From the NCBI GenBank assembly GCA_028554795.2, contig CM068828.1, forward strand, positions 13,578,314 through 13,642,313: a stretch of 64,000 bases of DNA, written 5' to 3'. Positions within the stretch are counted from its first letter, which is position 1. Each line of letters starts with the position of its first letter. Both the position numbers and the translations under genes were made by a program. Of the stretch, positions 19,614 to 30,633 are shown piece by piece. Origin of the DNA: Sinohyriopsis cumingii. Its lineage: Eukaryota > Mollusca > Bivalvia > Unionida > Unionidae. The notes beneath the pieces are model-generated. The model saw only the letters and a program-made list of their open reading frames with translations. It ran no database searches and had not been told where the DNA came from.

Positions 19614-21032
19614 TTACATGTTCTCGACAGGAGCGTCGATGATTCTCATTCTGCCACTGATGCCTTCCAAGATCATTGTTCTATCGCTGAGAATTACCGC
19701 GATCACTTTGTGATTAAGTCCAGCTGTGTTAATTCTGGCTTTGAAATGGATATCAACGACGGATTGTTTTACCAGGTCGAGATGCTCCAGGGAAAAGTAA
19801 TAGATAGGATAATGAGTATTAAAATCTAGCTGCGATATTTGCAATCCCGTATCGATATTTTGATCGCGACCCATGAAACTTAACAAGCGATGATACGCAC
19901 GAGCCGTCGAATGATTTTCAAAATCAATTGATATTTCCTCGGATGGTTCTTGTTGGCCGTTTATTCTCAGTGATACATTTGTTGCTCCAATGTGATCAAA
20001 TATCATATGACTGTATAATTGATGATACCTATTGGCACGCAAAAACGCGATAAAGATATGCCTAGGTGCGGAGGTACCTTGCTGCGATGCAATACGCCAG
20101 GTAAAATCACCATTAATATTGGTAGTTGTGGAATCTGTTGTTGTTGTCAGCCATGACATGACAGATTTACCGCCTTGGTTCATAAATGACAATAATTTTT
20201 CTTCTTCGATTATTGACGGGGTTATCGCTGGCATCCACAAGGTAAATTTTAGTAATCTTACTATGCCGTTATTATTCGCGGCATCATTGGGACCTATCAC
20301 GCCAGTAGCGTAATCGACGGCACCTTCTCGCCAGATAGCATCGTTGTTATTTTCCTTTCTGACAAATGTTACGGTGTGTTTTGCTCCGTAGATAATTTTC
20401 CTGAAATGTCTGCAAAATCCGAATATATGGGATAACGGGATAGCACAAGCGAATCTTCTGTTACCTGGTGATAGCATGGACTTTCGCGTGGTAAATCCGA
20501 GATTATAATCAGGATAAGGTTTAATGATCATATCTTCGATACCAGCGGGAGCAGCAGGATTGGCGCGATCGTTGGGTTGTCTGATAAGGAACGGCCTACT
20601 TTCGGGACGGTCAGAATTATCTTTGGCAAACATCATACTAGGACCAGCTGATCTAGTAAAATCATCCGAGTATCTAGCTAGGCCTATTATCGTCGTTGCT
20701 AAGTCAACATCATTGGTAATTGACTCAATCTCTCTTCCATCAATCATGTAAGTTGCGCTCTTGAATAACGCCATAATACCGTTGTTAACAAATCCGACTC
20801 TAAAATCTGCTGCATAGGCGGTATTATCCGCTTTAACAACTTCCCCGGTAACTTCGATATATGCCTCAGATGGAAGAAAATATCTTGTTGTATCGTGAAC
20901 TTGAATTTCCAAGCGATTAGGTGTATTTGGTTCAACTGCGTCATACGAGAAATACTGGAAATCTCGCACGGATGTGTCTCTGCCTACAGGCTCGTCCATG
21001 TCGAACACTTCATTTGACACTTGTGCGAACAT
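19614..21032 (-). CDS. Double-jelly-roll major capsid protein (Polinton)
   Basis: 472 residues. The blocks SATYMIDGREIESI, LSPGNRRFACAIPLSHIFGF and LRINGQQ, and the beta-rich profile throughout, match the hexon-like major capsid proteins of adintoviruses and Polintons. It forms the shell of the predicted icosahedral particle. Length is normal for the family. It is flanked by two pVI/pX-like genes on the same strand, with only short gaps of about 15-45 bases, as in a late structural operon-like cluster. Confidence 0.92.
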   Translation of the reverse strand: MFAQVSNEVFDMDEPVGRDTSVRDFQYFSYDAVEPNTPNRLEIQVHDTTRYFLPSEAYIEVTGEVVKADNTAYAADFRVGFVNNGIMALFKSATYMIDGREIESITNDVDLATTIIGLARYSDDFTRSAGPSMMFAKDNSDRPESRPFLIRQPNDRANPAAPAGIEDMIIKPYPDYNLGFTTRKSMLSPGNRRFACAIPLSHIFGFCRHFRKIIYGAKHTVTFVRKENNNDAIWREGAVDYATGVIGPNDAANNNGIVRLLKFTLWMPAITPSIIEEEKLLSFMNQGGKSVMSWLTTTTDSTTTNINGDFTWRIASQQGTSAPRHIFIAFLRANRYHQLYSHMIFDHIGATNVSLRINGQQEPSEEISIDFENHSTARAYHRLLSFMGRDQNIDTGLQISQLDFNTHYPIYYFSLEHLDLVKQSVVDIHFKARINTAGLNHKVIAVILSDRTMILEGISGRMRIIDAPVENM

Positions 21033-21047
21033 TTATTATTAAGAATA

Positions 21048-21521
21048 TCATCTAAAACGAAGACCACTGCCTGAAATGAAGCTTGTATTAGCAACTTCAT
21101 TTGCGAGATTTGTCTTAGCAACTTCCTGCGCTAGATTTGTCTTAGCAACTTCCTTTGCGAGATCATTTATTTTTTTATTTGCTGCGTCGTTTATGGCTTT
21201 ACTGACTTCGGGTGGCATTTCTCTGGTGCTAGGTAATTTGACGGGTTGTTTTTTGCGCATTAAATTTAATATTTTACTTTTGACAACATTGAAGCCCTTG
21301 CTGGCCAAATTACCGATACCAGAGAGAGCAGTCTCGCCGATCTTTCCTATTGCTTTTAACCCGAACTGTTTGACCACGGGTCCGATTTTAGGTATTATTC
21401 GCGTAACGAGACTTCCAATGATATCACCGAATCCATTGCCGTGGATATATTTGTACACGGGCAATCTAGAGTTTACTATGCGGACCTGTTTGGGTCTGCG
21501 CTGATGTTTATGAACAATCAT
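21048..21521 (-). CDS. pVI-like membrane-active virion protein (Polinton)
   Basis: 157 residues. The N-terminus is basic, followed by an amphipathic glycine-rich helix (GFGDIIGSLVTRIIPKIG, about residues 30-47) and a lysine-rich tail with short repeats (EVAKTNLA repeated about three times). Adenovirus pVI uses such a helix to disrupt endosomes and links hexons to the core; that role is inferred. It lies just upstream of the capsid gene. Confidence 0.65.
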   Translation of the reverse strand: MIVHKHQRRPKQVRIVNSRLPVYKYIHGNGFGDIIGSLVTRIIPKIGPVVKQFGLKAIGKIGETALSGIGNLASKGFNVVKSKILNLMRKKQPVKLPSTREMPPEVSKAINDAANKKINDLAKEVAKTNLAQEVAKTNLANEVANTSFISGSGLRFR

Positions 21522-21541
21522 GTTATTTCAATTGTGTTGTT

Positions 21542-23347
21542 TTAATCGATGAGCTCATCGACAAGTTCCTTGTAAATGTGAGAATTAATGATGCCACCGC
21601 GGAATAATCGCTGACAAATATCTGAGGCTTCGTTGATTACTTCGCGAGAGTTATTTCCGGCTCGTTTTCCTCCGATTAATACCTCGAGGCGAGATACATC
21701 GTTGACAACGCTGTCAGGGTAAACGGTATATCCGCTTCCTGTTTTTGGTTCTGATTCATCTGACGATAGAACTGGCGAATCAGACGACCTTGGTGAATAT
21801 ATTTCTGGTGGAGTATCGCGTCTACCAAGTGGCCAAGCCTCATCTTTCGGAATACTCCGTTTTCCTGGGGGTGAAAGTTCCTGTGGTTTCCAGTTTGTCG
21901 ATGTTGGTTCTGGAGGTGGGGAGCGCCAGAAGGGGCGTTCTGCAGGACTCCCCCTTGGATATATTGTAGGAGAAAGGGAGGGATGGTGAAGATCAAAAGA
22001 GGGGGAAGAAGGACTATCACTCTTAGGTAATTGTTCTGAAGGGAGGTGAAAGGAAAGGGGGGATAACTGAGAGATTAACGTGTCACTCGCCAATGTAGGT
22101 GACAAAATTGTACTTATCTTCATTATTTTATATTTATTAACATCCGATAAAAATTTTGTAAAATTTTCATCAGAATATTTTATTGGTTTTCCTAAACTAC
22201 CAAAATAAATTATCGCCAGCCAATCAATTTCTTTGACTTTATCGGCAATATCTTTTTTCAATAAAAATCTTTTATTTTCCGGAGAATTATCCGCAGCCAT
22301 CTGAATTCTTGAACCATCGTTATTGAGTAAATACAACAAATTCTTGTTCAAATAATTATCAGCGGATATTTTAGGATCAATTACAAACGAACCATTGTCC
22401 GCAGATGGTTTATATTCGCTTGGTTGAGTTACTGATTCCTGATCACTCTGATCTTTTTTCTTTTTTGATTTTCTCTCCTTTTTCTGAGGTGGAGTTCTTT
22501 CTTTTGGTCTAGCTCCTAATTCCTGTGGTTGAATATCTTCTTCCTGTAGTTGAATTATTGGTTCCTGTGGTATTACTTTTCTCCTTCGTGTTTTAGCTTT
22601 TTCTTCCTTCTCCTGTTGTTTTCTTTCCTTCGCTTGCTGTTTTATATCTTCCGCTAATTGCTTATTATAATTATATCTATCGTCTGCTGCTTCTAAAAAT
22701 CTTCTAAAAAATGGATCCCTTTCGCTCGCCTGTGTTTTTTCCGCATAAACTTTATATAACATACCATACCAACTATTACGGGTCTTATATTTTCCCTTTC
22801 CTATTTCAGTCAAATATTCATTTCGAGTACTAAACATATCTTCCGCAAATTGACCAATTCGATCTATGGAATACAGTGTCGAGAGCGGTCGTGATATTAT
22901 TTCCCATCCCTCATCGGTGAAATTTTCTCTTAAATTCTCGATATTAAACTTCCCCTTTTTTACTCCCGGTTTTCCTACTACGGTTTTTCCCTTACTACCT
23001 GTTTTATAAGCAATTGCAGGTTGTCGCCCTTGTGCTGCTGCTGCTATTGCTAATCGCTCGGGTAATGTTCGTGATTGTTCCTCAATACCTTTCAACATGG
23101 GAAAAATTCCCTTTTTCTTAGTATCTGGATCTTTTTCGTCGCCAAATACAACTTGCTCGATTGTTCCGGTAACTGGCTTCAACCATTTCGATGATACCTC
23201 GGCAATTCCATGTTGTACATCTTCGTAACCACGAACATTTCTCTTGAATAATTGTTTTGTCGGGATAAGCTTCTTTAATGCCGCTAATTGCTCTCGCGCT
23301 AATCTGGCAGAATGAGGCTCTCCAACTGTACTAGCTTTCGGACTCAT
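21542..23347 (-). CDS. Large low-complexity virion-associated candidate (Polinton)
   Basis: 601 residues, unrecognised. The first ~200 residues look folded (LPERLAIAAAAQG; STLYSIDRIGQFAEDMF). A Lys/Glu/Gln-rich middle with repeated QEP/QEE words, and a Pro/Ser-rich region (SPSFDLHHPSLSPTIYPRG), follow. It is the first gene of the minus-strand structural cluster, next to the right inverted repeat, which suggests a structural or scaffold role, possibly like adenovirus IIIa or pVIII-type cement proteins. That is speculation from position only. Confidence 0.55.
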   Translation of the reverse strand: MSPKASTVGEPHSARLAREQLAALKKLIPTKQLFKRNVRGYEDVQHGIAEVSSKWLKPVTGTIEQVVFGDEKDPDTKKKGIFPMLKGIEEQSRTLPERLAIAAAAQGRQPAIAYKTGSKGKTVVGKPGVKKGKFNIENLRENFTDEGWEIISRPLSTLYSIDRIGQFAEDMFSTRNEYLTEIGKGKYKTRNSWYGMLYKVYAEKTQASERDPFFRRFLEAADDRYNYNKQLAEDIKQQAKERKQQEKEEKAKTRRRKVIPQEPIIQLQEEDIQPQELGARPKERTPPQKKERKSKKKKDQSDQESVTQPSEYKPSADNGSFVIDPKISADNYLNKNLLYLLNNDGSRIQMAADNSPENKRFLLKKDIADKVKEIDWLAIIYFGSLGKPIKYSDENFTKFLSDVNKYKIMKISTILSPTLASDTLISQLSPLSFHLPSEQLPKSDSPSSPSFDLHHPSLSPTIYPRGSPAERPFWRSPPPEPTSTNWKPQELSPPGKRSIPKDEAWPLGRRDTPPEIYSPRSSDSPVLSSDESEPKTGSGYTVYPDSVVNDVSRLEVLIGGKRAGNNSREVINEASDICQRLFRGGIINSHIYKELVDELID

Positions 23348-23389
23348 ATTATTTTCAACTATATTGTTTTAATGCGAGGTAAAATTAGG

Positions 23390-23632
23390 ATTGGCAGCCA
23401 AATCTTCGCAAACTTCATCGATGGAATAAATTTCTCCTACCCCCCCCCCCCTAAAATTGCTGTCCAAAATCAATGATTTTTGCACACAAAAATTGCAGTC
23501 GGGAGTGAATTTACGCAAATTAATTTTCGTAGGAAGCTTTATTTTTGAAATCTGAGGCTTCTACGGAGAAAGTTTGCGTAGGAGGCTTTATTTGGTCTGG
23601 GGGTCTGGTCTGTAGAACTTCCCTGCTGCTGT
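23390..23632 (-). repeat. Polinton right terminal inverted repeat
   Basis: Inverted partner of 8,294-8,533; it ends CCCTGCTGCTG. Differences from the left copy are few and include the length of the homopolymer (a run of about ten C near 23,445). Confidence 0.93.
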
Positions 23633-23638
23633 AGAACC
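23633..23638. repeat. Polinton target-site duplication, right (TAGAAC)
   Basis: Exact copy of 8,288-8,293 immediately outside the right inverted repeat. Confidence 0.9.
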
Positions 23639-24138
23639 CAACAGAAAAAAAAACAACAGAAAATGCCCTGATAGGGATTAAACCATTAGCGTCTACTCCA
23701 ATACCCAAAAGGATTAGGAGTAAGAGGAAAGCGGACTCAGGCCTTGAATCTCCTCAAGACAAAGAGGAGGACGGGGCCAGAAATAATACACCAAATGCGG
23801 ATCAAGAGAAAAACGTGACCATGAAGATAAACACCAAACTCAAAAAGAAAAGAGTGGAAGGAAATGAGGAAGGAGAGATAGAAAACGAAACAGGAAGTGA
23901 ACAGGAAAATGATGATGAAAATGGCGAAGAAGATGATGAAAATTTTGAGACCGGAAACGAATATGAAAGCGACACACAAGACACACAAAACATGAAAACA
24001 AATAACGACACAACGGAAATCACAATTGACCAAACAAATAAGACAGAAAGCACTACCACAGGGGAAGAGACCTCTCCCAACAACACCACTGGGGTGGGGG
24101 GGGGGATTGAGACCAGTGCCCCCATTGAAGAAAAATAA
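23639..24138 (+). pseudogene. LINE ORF1, C-terminal part
   Basis: An open frame of about 165 residues: a basic segment (IPKRIRSKRKADSGLE) followed by a long acidic, Asn/Thr-rich tail, ending at 24,138 some 78 bases before ORF2. It lies one base out of frame with the ORF1 part left of the Polinton. This means either the ORF1 stop in the target duplication is a mutation or one indel occurred near the junction. Confidence 0.55.
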
Positions 24139-24215
24139 ATTCTAAATAAATCCCAAACCCACTTAAGGGAAACTAGTATCTAAAAGAGCTTATTGACAAC
24201 CATTAATGCGGCAAC

Positions 24216-27200
24216 GTGGTGGAGACAAAAATGGAAGGAGAAAAATTCCAGGTTTTGTCACTAAATGTAAACGAAGTAAACAAGGAGAAACTCTCAAAAT
24301 TCAGAAAAGACTTAAATTACGACATATTATTTATGCAGGAAACACATAATGGGTTTACAAATGATTTAAAAGCTTATTTTGAGAACCACCTAAATGGGAT
24401 ACTAATAACAAACGATTATGAAGGAGAATATACAAGATGGGGAGTGGCACCCTTATACAAAATAAACGGGGGATTAACTGGGAAAGGATAGAAGAGGGAA
24501 AAGATTTTAAAGGTAGACTAATTCATATTGTAATTGAAAAAATACATTTTATAAATATGTATATGCCTGCAAATAAGTACCACAAGCACGAATTCCTGAG
24601 GAAACTATCAAAATACTTAGAAAAATATACTATGGAAAATGTTATACTAGGAGGGGACTTGAAATGAGTATGGGACAATATAGATAGGGAAGGGGATTTA
24701 ACAACCAACGATATGAGGTTCAAACCAGAAATGGAGGATTTTATAGAAAAACATAAATTTACTGACGTTTATAGACGATTAAATATACCTCGGAAGGAAT
24801 ACACATCTGAATATAAATTTAATAAAGGCAGTAGACTAGACAAGTTTTTATGTACTAACTATGATGAAAAAACACATAGAGAAGCAGGGATAACAGATTT
24901 CAAAGTTTCCAACCATAAACTAATATATATAAGATTGAAATTTAAAAATAAAAGCAACTGGGGCAAAGGAAGTTGGAAGCTAAACAACAGAATATTAGAA
25001 AACCCTGATTTCGTAAAAGAAATGAAAAAGGAAATAAAAATTTTCGTGGAAAAAGGAAATGAGGATATAATTAGTGAATGGACCTTTTAAAAAATAAATT
25101 TAAAAAAATTGCAATTAAAATATCACAAATAAGAAATAAAAAACTGGAAATGGAACTAGAAGGAATCGGACTACAGCTAAAGAAAAACAACACAACAGAA
25201 CTAGACAAACATTTAAAAGATAGACTTAATAAAATTATAGAAGAAAAGAGAAGGGGTAGGGAAATAAGAGCAGGAAAATATACCCATTTATATAAAAATG
25301 CAGAGGGGTTATACAAACGTGAAAAGTTTAGGAGGCGTGAGTGAAATCATGGATAGTTTAAAAATAAATGGAAATAAGCGTACAACAGACAAACAGGAAA
25401 TTGTACAGTACATTAAGGAATTTTACAGCTACTTATATACATCACAGGAAATTGTAGATACGGAAATAGAGGAATATCTACAATAAATTCAGTGCGAGAT
25501 GATATAAACAGAACATAAAGACTTATGTGATGATTTCATCTCGCAAGAAGAAATTGTGAGAAGTATCCAAAATCTCACTAAAGGAAAATCCCCAGGTGGA
25601 GATGGACTCACCACGGATTTCTATATGAAATTCTGTGGTGAGTTGTCGCCCATATTATAATGGTTGTACAACAATATACTACTTAGAGATGATACCACGA
25701 CAGAAAGTATGAGGGAAGGGGTTATAACTTTAATATATAAAGGGAAGGGAGATAGGGAAGATCTTAAAAATTGGAGGCCCATCTCCCTCCTAAATACGGA
25801 TTATAAAATATTAAGTAAAGTACTAGCGGAGAGAATAAAGAACGGAATGGGAAAATTATAAACAAAAACCAGACATGTGGACCGAAGGGCAGAGACATCC
25901 AAACAATATTTTGAGCATTAAAACAATTATAAAATATATAAATGAAAGCGGACAAAAAGCTGCTATGGTACTTTTTGATCAGGAAAAAGCTTTTGATAGA
26001 TTGGAACACAACTATATACAGAAAGTGCTAGAAAAATTTGGTTTTGGAAACAATTTCCGGAAATGGACTAAAATCCTGTACAATAAAATAACCTCAAGAG
26101 TGCAGGTAAATGGAGCAAAGACATGTAAATTTGATATTAAAAGATCAGTGAGGCAAGGCTGTCTACTATCTATGATATTATACATAATAGCAATTGAAAT
26201 TCTAAGTATAAAAATTCAACTAAACAAAGACATTGAAGGTATAACAGTTCCCAATGTAAAAGAAGATGTAAAAATGCTGCAACATGCTGATGATTGCACT
26301 AACTTTATAAGGGATCAAAATTCCTTTAAACACCTAATCTAGGATTTTAAAAATTTGGAAAAGCACCAGGATCCTAAATCAATCATGACAAAACTGAAAT
26401 CCTAAAAATAGGAAACTGGAGGGGAAATCACTCAGTATTACCTCACATCTAATCAGAGAAAAGGTCAAAGCATTAGGAATATATTTTGGAACAGGCGATG
26501 AGAAGGCAAACTGTAAAATAAAATGAAAGAAGCAATTGAAAAAAAATATGAAAATCTGGGCACTAACGCCATTATGCCTTATGGAACGAGCCCAAGTGGC
26601 AAAAATATATATGTACGCTAATACTAACTTTATCTTAAAATCTACAGATATACGCAACCCGACACTAAATACAATCGATAATATAATAATCGACTTTATT
26701 TGGGATTTTAAAATGCATTATATAAATAAAGAAACATTATATAGGGCCAGAGAAGGGGGGGGGGGGCTAGCACTGCCTAGCCCCATACTACTGAAAGTTA
26801 CTACTATTTTAAACAGATTTAAAAGGATACAAGTAGAACCCCGAGTCGCCATGGGAAGGAATTTACATATACTGGTATTGATTTACATTAAGAAACAGAA
26901 TGGATATATATAAAAATAATAAACTTACCAAGAAACTAGAAATACCCAGAAAATTTAGAAATATCAAAGAGCTATTACTTAAATATAGGGACAAAAAAGA
27001 TCTTTGGGAAATAAAGGAGAAATTAACGTACAATTGGGTAAGAGAAAGACATTACAAAGAATCTAAAAAGAAAAGTAGAGAAAGAAAACTTACACATAAA
27101 CTGGAACAGAGCATGGGGGCACTGGACCAAATTAGGCTCCCTAAAAGTTCAAAGCCTCTCCTTCAAATACATGCACGATGCATGATTGACGGGAGAGGTT

Positions 27201-27469
27201 GCAGTGCGACGGCACATGGTCAAAGTACCGCCAAAATGTCCACTGTGCAAAAAAAGGCCCTTCACCAAAATACACACTATGACACAATGTGAAAAATCCA
27301 AGGATAATATAATAAAAGTCATAGCAGAAAATAATAAAAACGATAATTACAGAAAACAAAACATTCTATACTGAGATGACAACTTTAATAAAAGAACACT
27401 ATACGCGATAACAGACTATATTGTCATAACAATGAGGACATGCGGTCAAATAATAGAAATAGGAAGATA
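24216..27469 (+). pseudogene. LINE ORF2: endonuclease, reverse transcriptase, zinc knuckle (broken)
   Basis: The APE-type endonuclease starts with VLSLNVNEVNKEKLSKFRKD and LFMQETH; its end includes SRLDKF and SNHKLI (about 24,830-24,930). The reverse transcriptase shows LKNWRPISLLNTDYKIL (about 25,765-25,815), FDQEKAFDRL (about 25,975), VRQGCLLSMILY (about 26,150) and a degenerate catalytic HADDC (about 26,285, usually YADD). A C-terminal CPLCKKR...H...C zinc knuckle follows near 27,238. The coding track shifts frame around 24,440-24,490, 25,080, 25,300, 25,490-25,660 (also stops), 25,860 and in several places after 26,340, so it is a pseudogene with roughly eight or more breaks. The order and motifs fit the Tx1 branch of the L1 group. 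Confidence 0.8.
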
Positions 27470-27470
27470 G

Positions 27471-29079
27471 GGTTTAAACGGGGTGGGGGAGGGGCAATGA
27501 TACTATCCCCAGTGGATAGTTACCCAAAAAGGACATAGCCCCCCCCCCCCCCCGCTAATGTTTAAACTTTTGGGACATTTAATAGTAGCATATCAAAATT
27601 CATTATTATTTTATATAAAATTTCTGTGAAAATTACTAGATTTTAAACAAGGGGGACAGGGACCACCTATGGGGAAGTACGAGATAATGACGCCGTGGGG
27701 CTATATCACATGGCACTACGCGAAGTGAACAGGCACACCGAAGAGTCCGGAAAAAGAACCCCTATAGGTGACATCAATACGTACAAACCAAAGAAGCAAA
27801 GTTTATATCCCTCTAGAAATACTAACACCAGTATAGCTCCCGTACTATATACTACATACCCCCAGGCCTTTAACCCCTTCTATAGGATTCTATTATCTTC
27901 CTCACAAATGTCACTTTTCTTTCTATATATACATGTATATAAAAAAATGTTTTTTTTTGTTCTTTGGCAACTAAATAAATTAAAGATAACCTGCTCGAGA
28001 TGGGAGAAGTACAATTAATAAAAATAGTATGGACCCCACTTCGAGCACAGTTAATCTCACGATAAAAAAGCGAGAGCGAACACAAAATAGCACACATATA
28101 AATCACTAGGGTTTTAATTTATATAACAGTACATCGCTGACTCGCCAAAATTCAAAATTGCCACAAATCTCCTATTGAGATCATTTCTCATGGGAAAGAT
28201 AGGACAACTGGGTACTGGAATTTGATCAATAATTTGTTGTCCCAACATAAACACATATATAGCAATCATACCATATAGCATGCATATATATCACACATGG
28301 GACATAGGGCGACCCCTAGCAAAGGTCAACTTGTACGAAGAAGGGAAGGAACTCCGAGGAGGTGATAGAAACCATTCTCGGATGAACTTCCCTATAGATA
28401 CACTAGGGACTTTTTAGAAATACCCCAACAAATTTCTAAATTTAAAAATATTTCATTTCAAAATTATTTTTATAAAAATAACTCATACAACACACCTTTG
28501 GGGGAAACAACATCACATAAATAATTTCCACTTCTTTGGCTAGGTGGTGGTGGGGGGGTGCATCTGTCTGGTGCCCCCTCCCCCCCACAAGTAAGATTGG
28601 TCATAAATACTGTTGTTGATCGTACTTTGAGTTACACAAAATGTTAAATTCCCTTTGTACCAGACCGGCTACCCCCCCCCCCCTTTACCATAAGGACGTT
28701 TTTAACATTAAATTAAACTAATGGTAGCTTTCTTCACAAACCCAGCCCGAGACTCAACACACGCGGACAGAAATGAGATGAGATTGTTCGATAAAGGCGT
28801 ACGCTTTAGACCAATCGGCCCCGTAGGGTGTATAACATGATACCATAACTGCTATGGGTGTATATCATCGGGATAAATAGTATGGGTGTATATCATCGGG
28901 ATAAAAAGCGATATATTAAGGAGGTTATCTTACATCCGATTATCTGAGTTTGTTCAGTCCTGAGTTATATTCTTATATTATGGTGCAACTTTGATCAGGC
29001 TTCGATTATAAACTGTATCTCTTCAGCGTGTCATAGAAATTTAAAAATGAATGAGATTTATGCATATTGTTTATGGTGG
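27471..29079. other. Non-coding stretch after the LINE
   Basis: Possibly LINE 3' UTR at first. It contains C runs (27,540-27,553; about 28,674-28,682), a G/C-rich patch near 28,548-28,590, and a 27-base unit repeated twice at about 28,853-28,910 (ATGGGTGTATATCATCGGGA). No gene seen. Confidence 0.5.
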
Positions 29080-29205
29080 GTTGGTGGTTCTTTCCGGGGT
29101 TTTTCCCGTGTTCTTCCTCCACCATTAATACTGGCCGAAATGTATAGCCTATCGTGTGCTGAAAAATGGCGTTAAACCCTACAACAACAACAACAACAAC
29201 AGCAT
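29080..29205 (+). mobile_element. 3' end of a short dispersed repeat with (CAA)n tail
   Basis: A GGGTTTTTCCCGTGTTCTTCC block, then ACTGGCCGAAATG, then GGCGTTAAACCCTA and a (CAA)n tail at about 29,182-29,200. This word order is typical of the tails of SINEs or LINE-related repeats common in molluscan genomes (from memory). Confidence 0.55.
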
Positions 29206-29578
29206 ATTGTTTATGCAATTATGTTCGGAAATATTTTTTATCCGGCTATATTAAATATATACAATTTAAGTGGTATTAATATTGTGATACGGCTAGCGTT
29301 GAATACTATTTAAGCACTCTTAACGAAATCGTCCAGTTATGTAAGACGTGTGAACGATATCAGGACGATTTGGTCATCTGTCTTATAATCAAATGCACAT
29401 TTAAATAAAAATAATTTAAGTCATGAGGTTTGCAGGAAAATACCATGCATACTGTGAAACATTAAGACAGACGTTTTTCTGTAAATGTTATGCCCCAATT
29501 CGTGGAAGACGAGATACTGAAAGTGAAATGTAATGTTTCAGCGGAAAACACCAAGTCTTGACTCTGTTATTTCTAAAG
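29206..29578. other. Upstream region of the plus-strand host gene
   Basis: AT-rich; presumably 5' flank and 5' UTR of the gene starting at 29,579. No clear TATA box at a fixed distance. Confidence 0.35.
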
Positions 29579-29946
29579 ATGGGCAACGCAGAATCAACAG
29601 ATCACGGCACCAACAACCAAATATATCAAGGTGGAAGGGGTGGTAGGGGAATAATCGGTGAGACAGAAATGCAACCATCTCAACTGCGATTTACACAGGA
29701 CAGCATATCCAACCGATTTCAGGACAGTCACACCTTGGAAGAGACATTCAGACAATTTCTGAATGGGGAAATTAAAATGGGACGATATGAACAGGTCCCT
29801 AATTTAGTGGCAATGCAATATCAAGGGAGCTGGTTTGTCGTTAGGGGTAACCGCAGGCTCTACCTAATGAAGAAACTTGAGGAAATAGGAGCAATATCCA
29901 CTGTAAAGGTGTTAATGAAAAATTTCGATCAAGAGGTATTTAACAG
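29579..29946 (+). CDS. Host gene exon 1: ParB/sulfiredoxin-like domain protein
   Basis: Exon from ATG 29,579 (protein begins MGNAESTDHG) to a perfect donor AG|GTAAGT after 29,946, phase 2; 122 codons plus two bases. The start at MGN is preferred over the codon seven residues upstream, because MG plus a polar run is a possible N-myristoylation site. After a Gly-rich linker comes a domain with LRFTQDSISNRF, LEETFRQFLNGEI and SWFVVRGNRRLYLMKKL. The RGNRRLY block sits where ParB/sulfiredoxin-fold proteins have their nucleotide-binding G-H/N-H/R-R motif. Function in the host is unknown. The family name is by motif memory only. Confidence 0.7.
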
Positions 29947-30048
29947 GTAAGTACAAGCGTATTTCAGATCGAAGTTAATTATTGATAAAATCCAATATAA
30001 TAGTGTTGCTGGTATGGTGATGATACGATGCTCAATACAGCTATTAGA

Positions 30049-30088
<40 letters not shown>

Positions 30089-30633
30089 TTATCGTCATAC
30101 GTGCATGAATGAAACAGTTTTAAGAACTGAACACTGTGATGTTGACGTAGTTCAGGAAGACATTTAACTGATAATTATGGGGGTTAAAATTTGATTCCTC
30201 AGTAGTTGTACAAGATAAAATTAAGTTCTCGATCGTTATGTATTGGGCAGCACATATACATGCATCAGCTTTGTAAAGCCGATGATAATGTCATCGATAT
30301 ATGCATTAATACAAGCATCTCAACTTTTCCACAGGAGAACGTATCATTGCTTTAGATTTAACTGCCAGTCATACGTGTACTAGATAATAATTCAAGGGAA
30401 GACACTTTTCATCTTTCTCTCTCCCAGTCGTGCGTGTGATTTTGTTAGTACTTTTATAATTGATAATATTCGTGTCATCCACTCTATGCATGAATCTTCC
30501 TAATTTATCAATAATTCTTGAGCCTACTGATATCATATCGTTCCTCAAGTGTACTCTGTTTTTTCAACGTCTGTGTCGCTTTTCCAATACCCGCGTGGAC
30601 TGTTTTCATTATATCAGTGTGATTTACTTCCAG
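29947..30633. repeat. Start of intron 1 with an (AAT)n microsatellite
   Basis: Intron sequence. An (AAT)n tract runs from about 30,049 to 30,088. No gene seen. Confidence 0.7.

Larger units (their letters stand above)
8294..23632. mobile_element. Polinton/Maverick (adintovirus-type) element, looks whole
   Basis: A 15,339-bp element with ~240-bp terminal inverted repeats beginning CAGCAGCAGGG, flanked by a 6-bp TAGAAC duplication and lying inside a LINE. It encodes a packaging ATPase, a small zinc-ribbon protein, a PLA2-like protein, a DDE integrase, a polymerase-helicase protein, a NUMOD/HNH nuclease, a candidate penton-like protein, fibre-like proteins, an adenain-type protease, a pX-like protein, a double-jelly-roll capsid protein, a pVI-like protein and a large low-complexity protein. 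Nearly every reading frame is long and open, and the terminal repeats agree at about 97%. The insertion therefore looks young and whole or nearly whole (no more than one or two breaks). The family gene set is established knowledge; assignments here are by eye. Confidence 0.93.
23633..27470 (+). mobile_element. Tx1/L1-type LINE, right part (decayed)
   Basis: Continuation of the LINE cut at 8,293: the end of ORF1 (to 24,138) and ORF2 (about 24,216-27,469). The 3' UTR and tail past 27.47 kb cannot be delimited by eye. Many frame breaks show the element was inactive for some time, probably before the Polinton arrived. Confidence 0.75.

Noticed and set aside
23815-24138. Part of the Polinton
   Set aside because: It lies outside the right inverted repeat and target duplication and fits the charged tail of the LINE ORF1.
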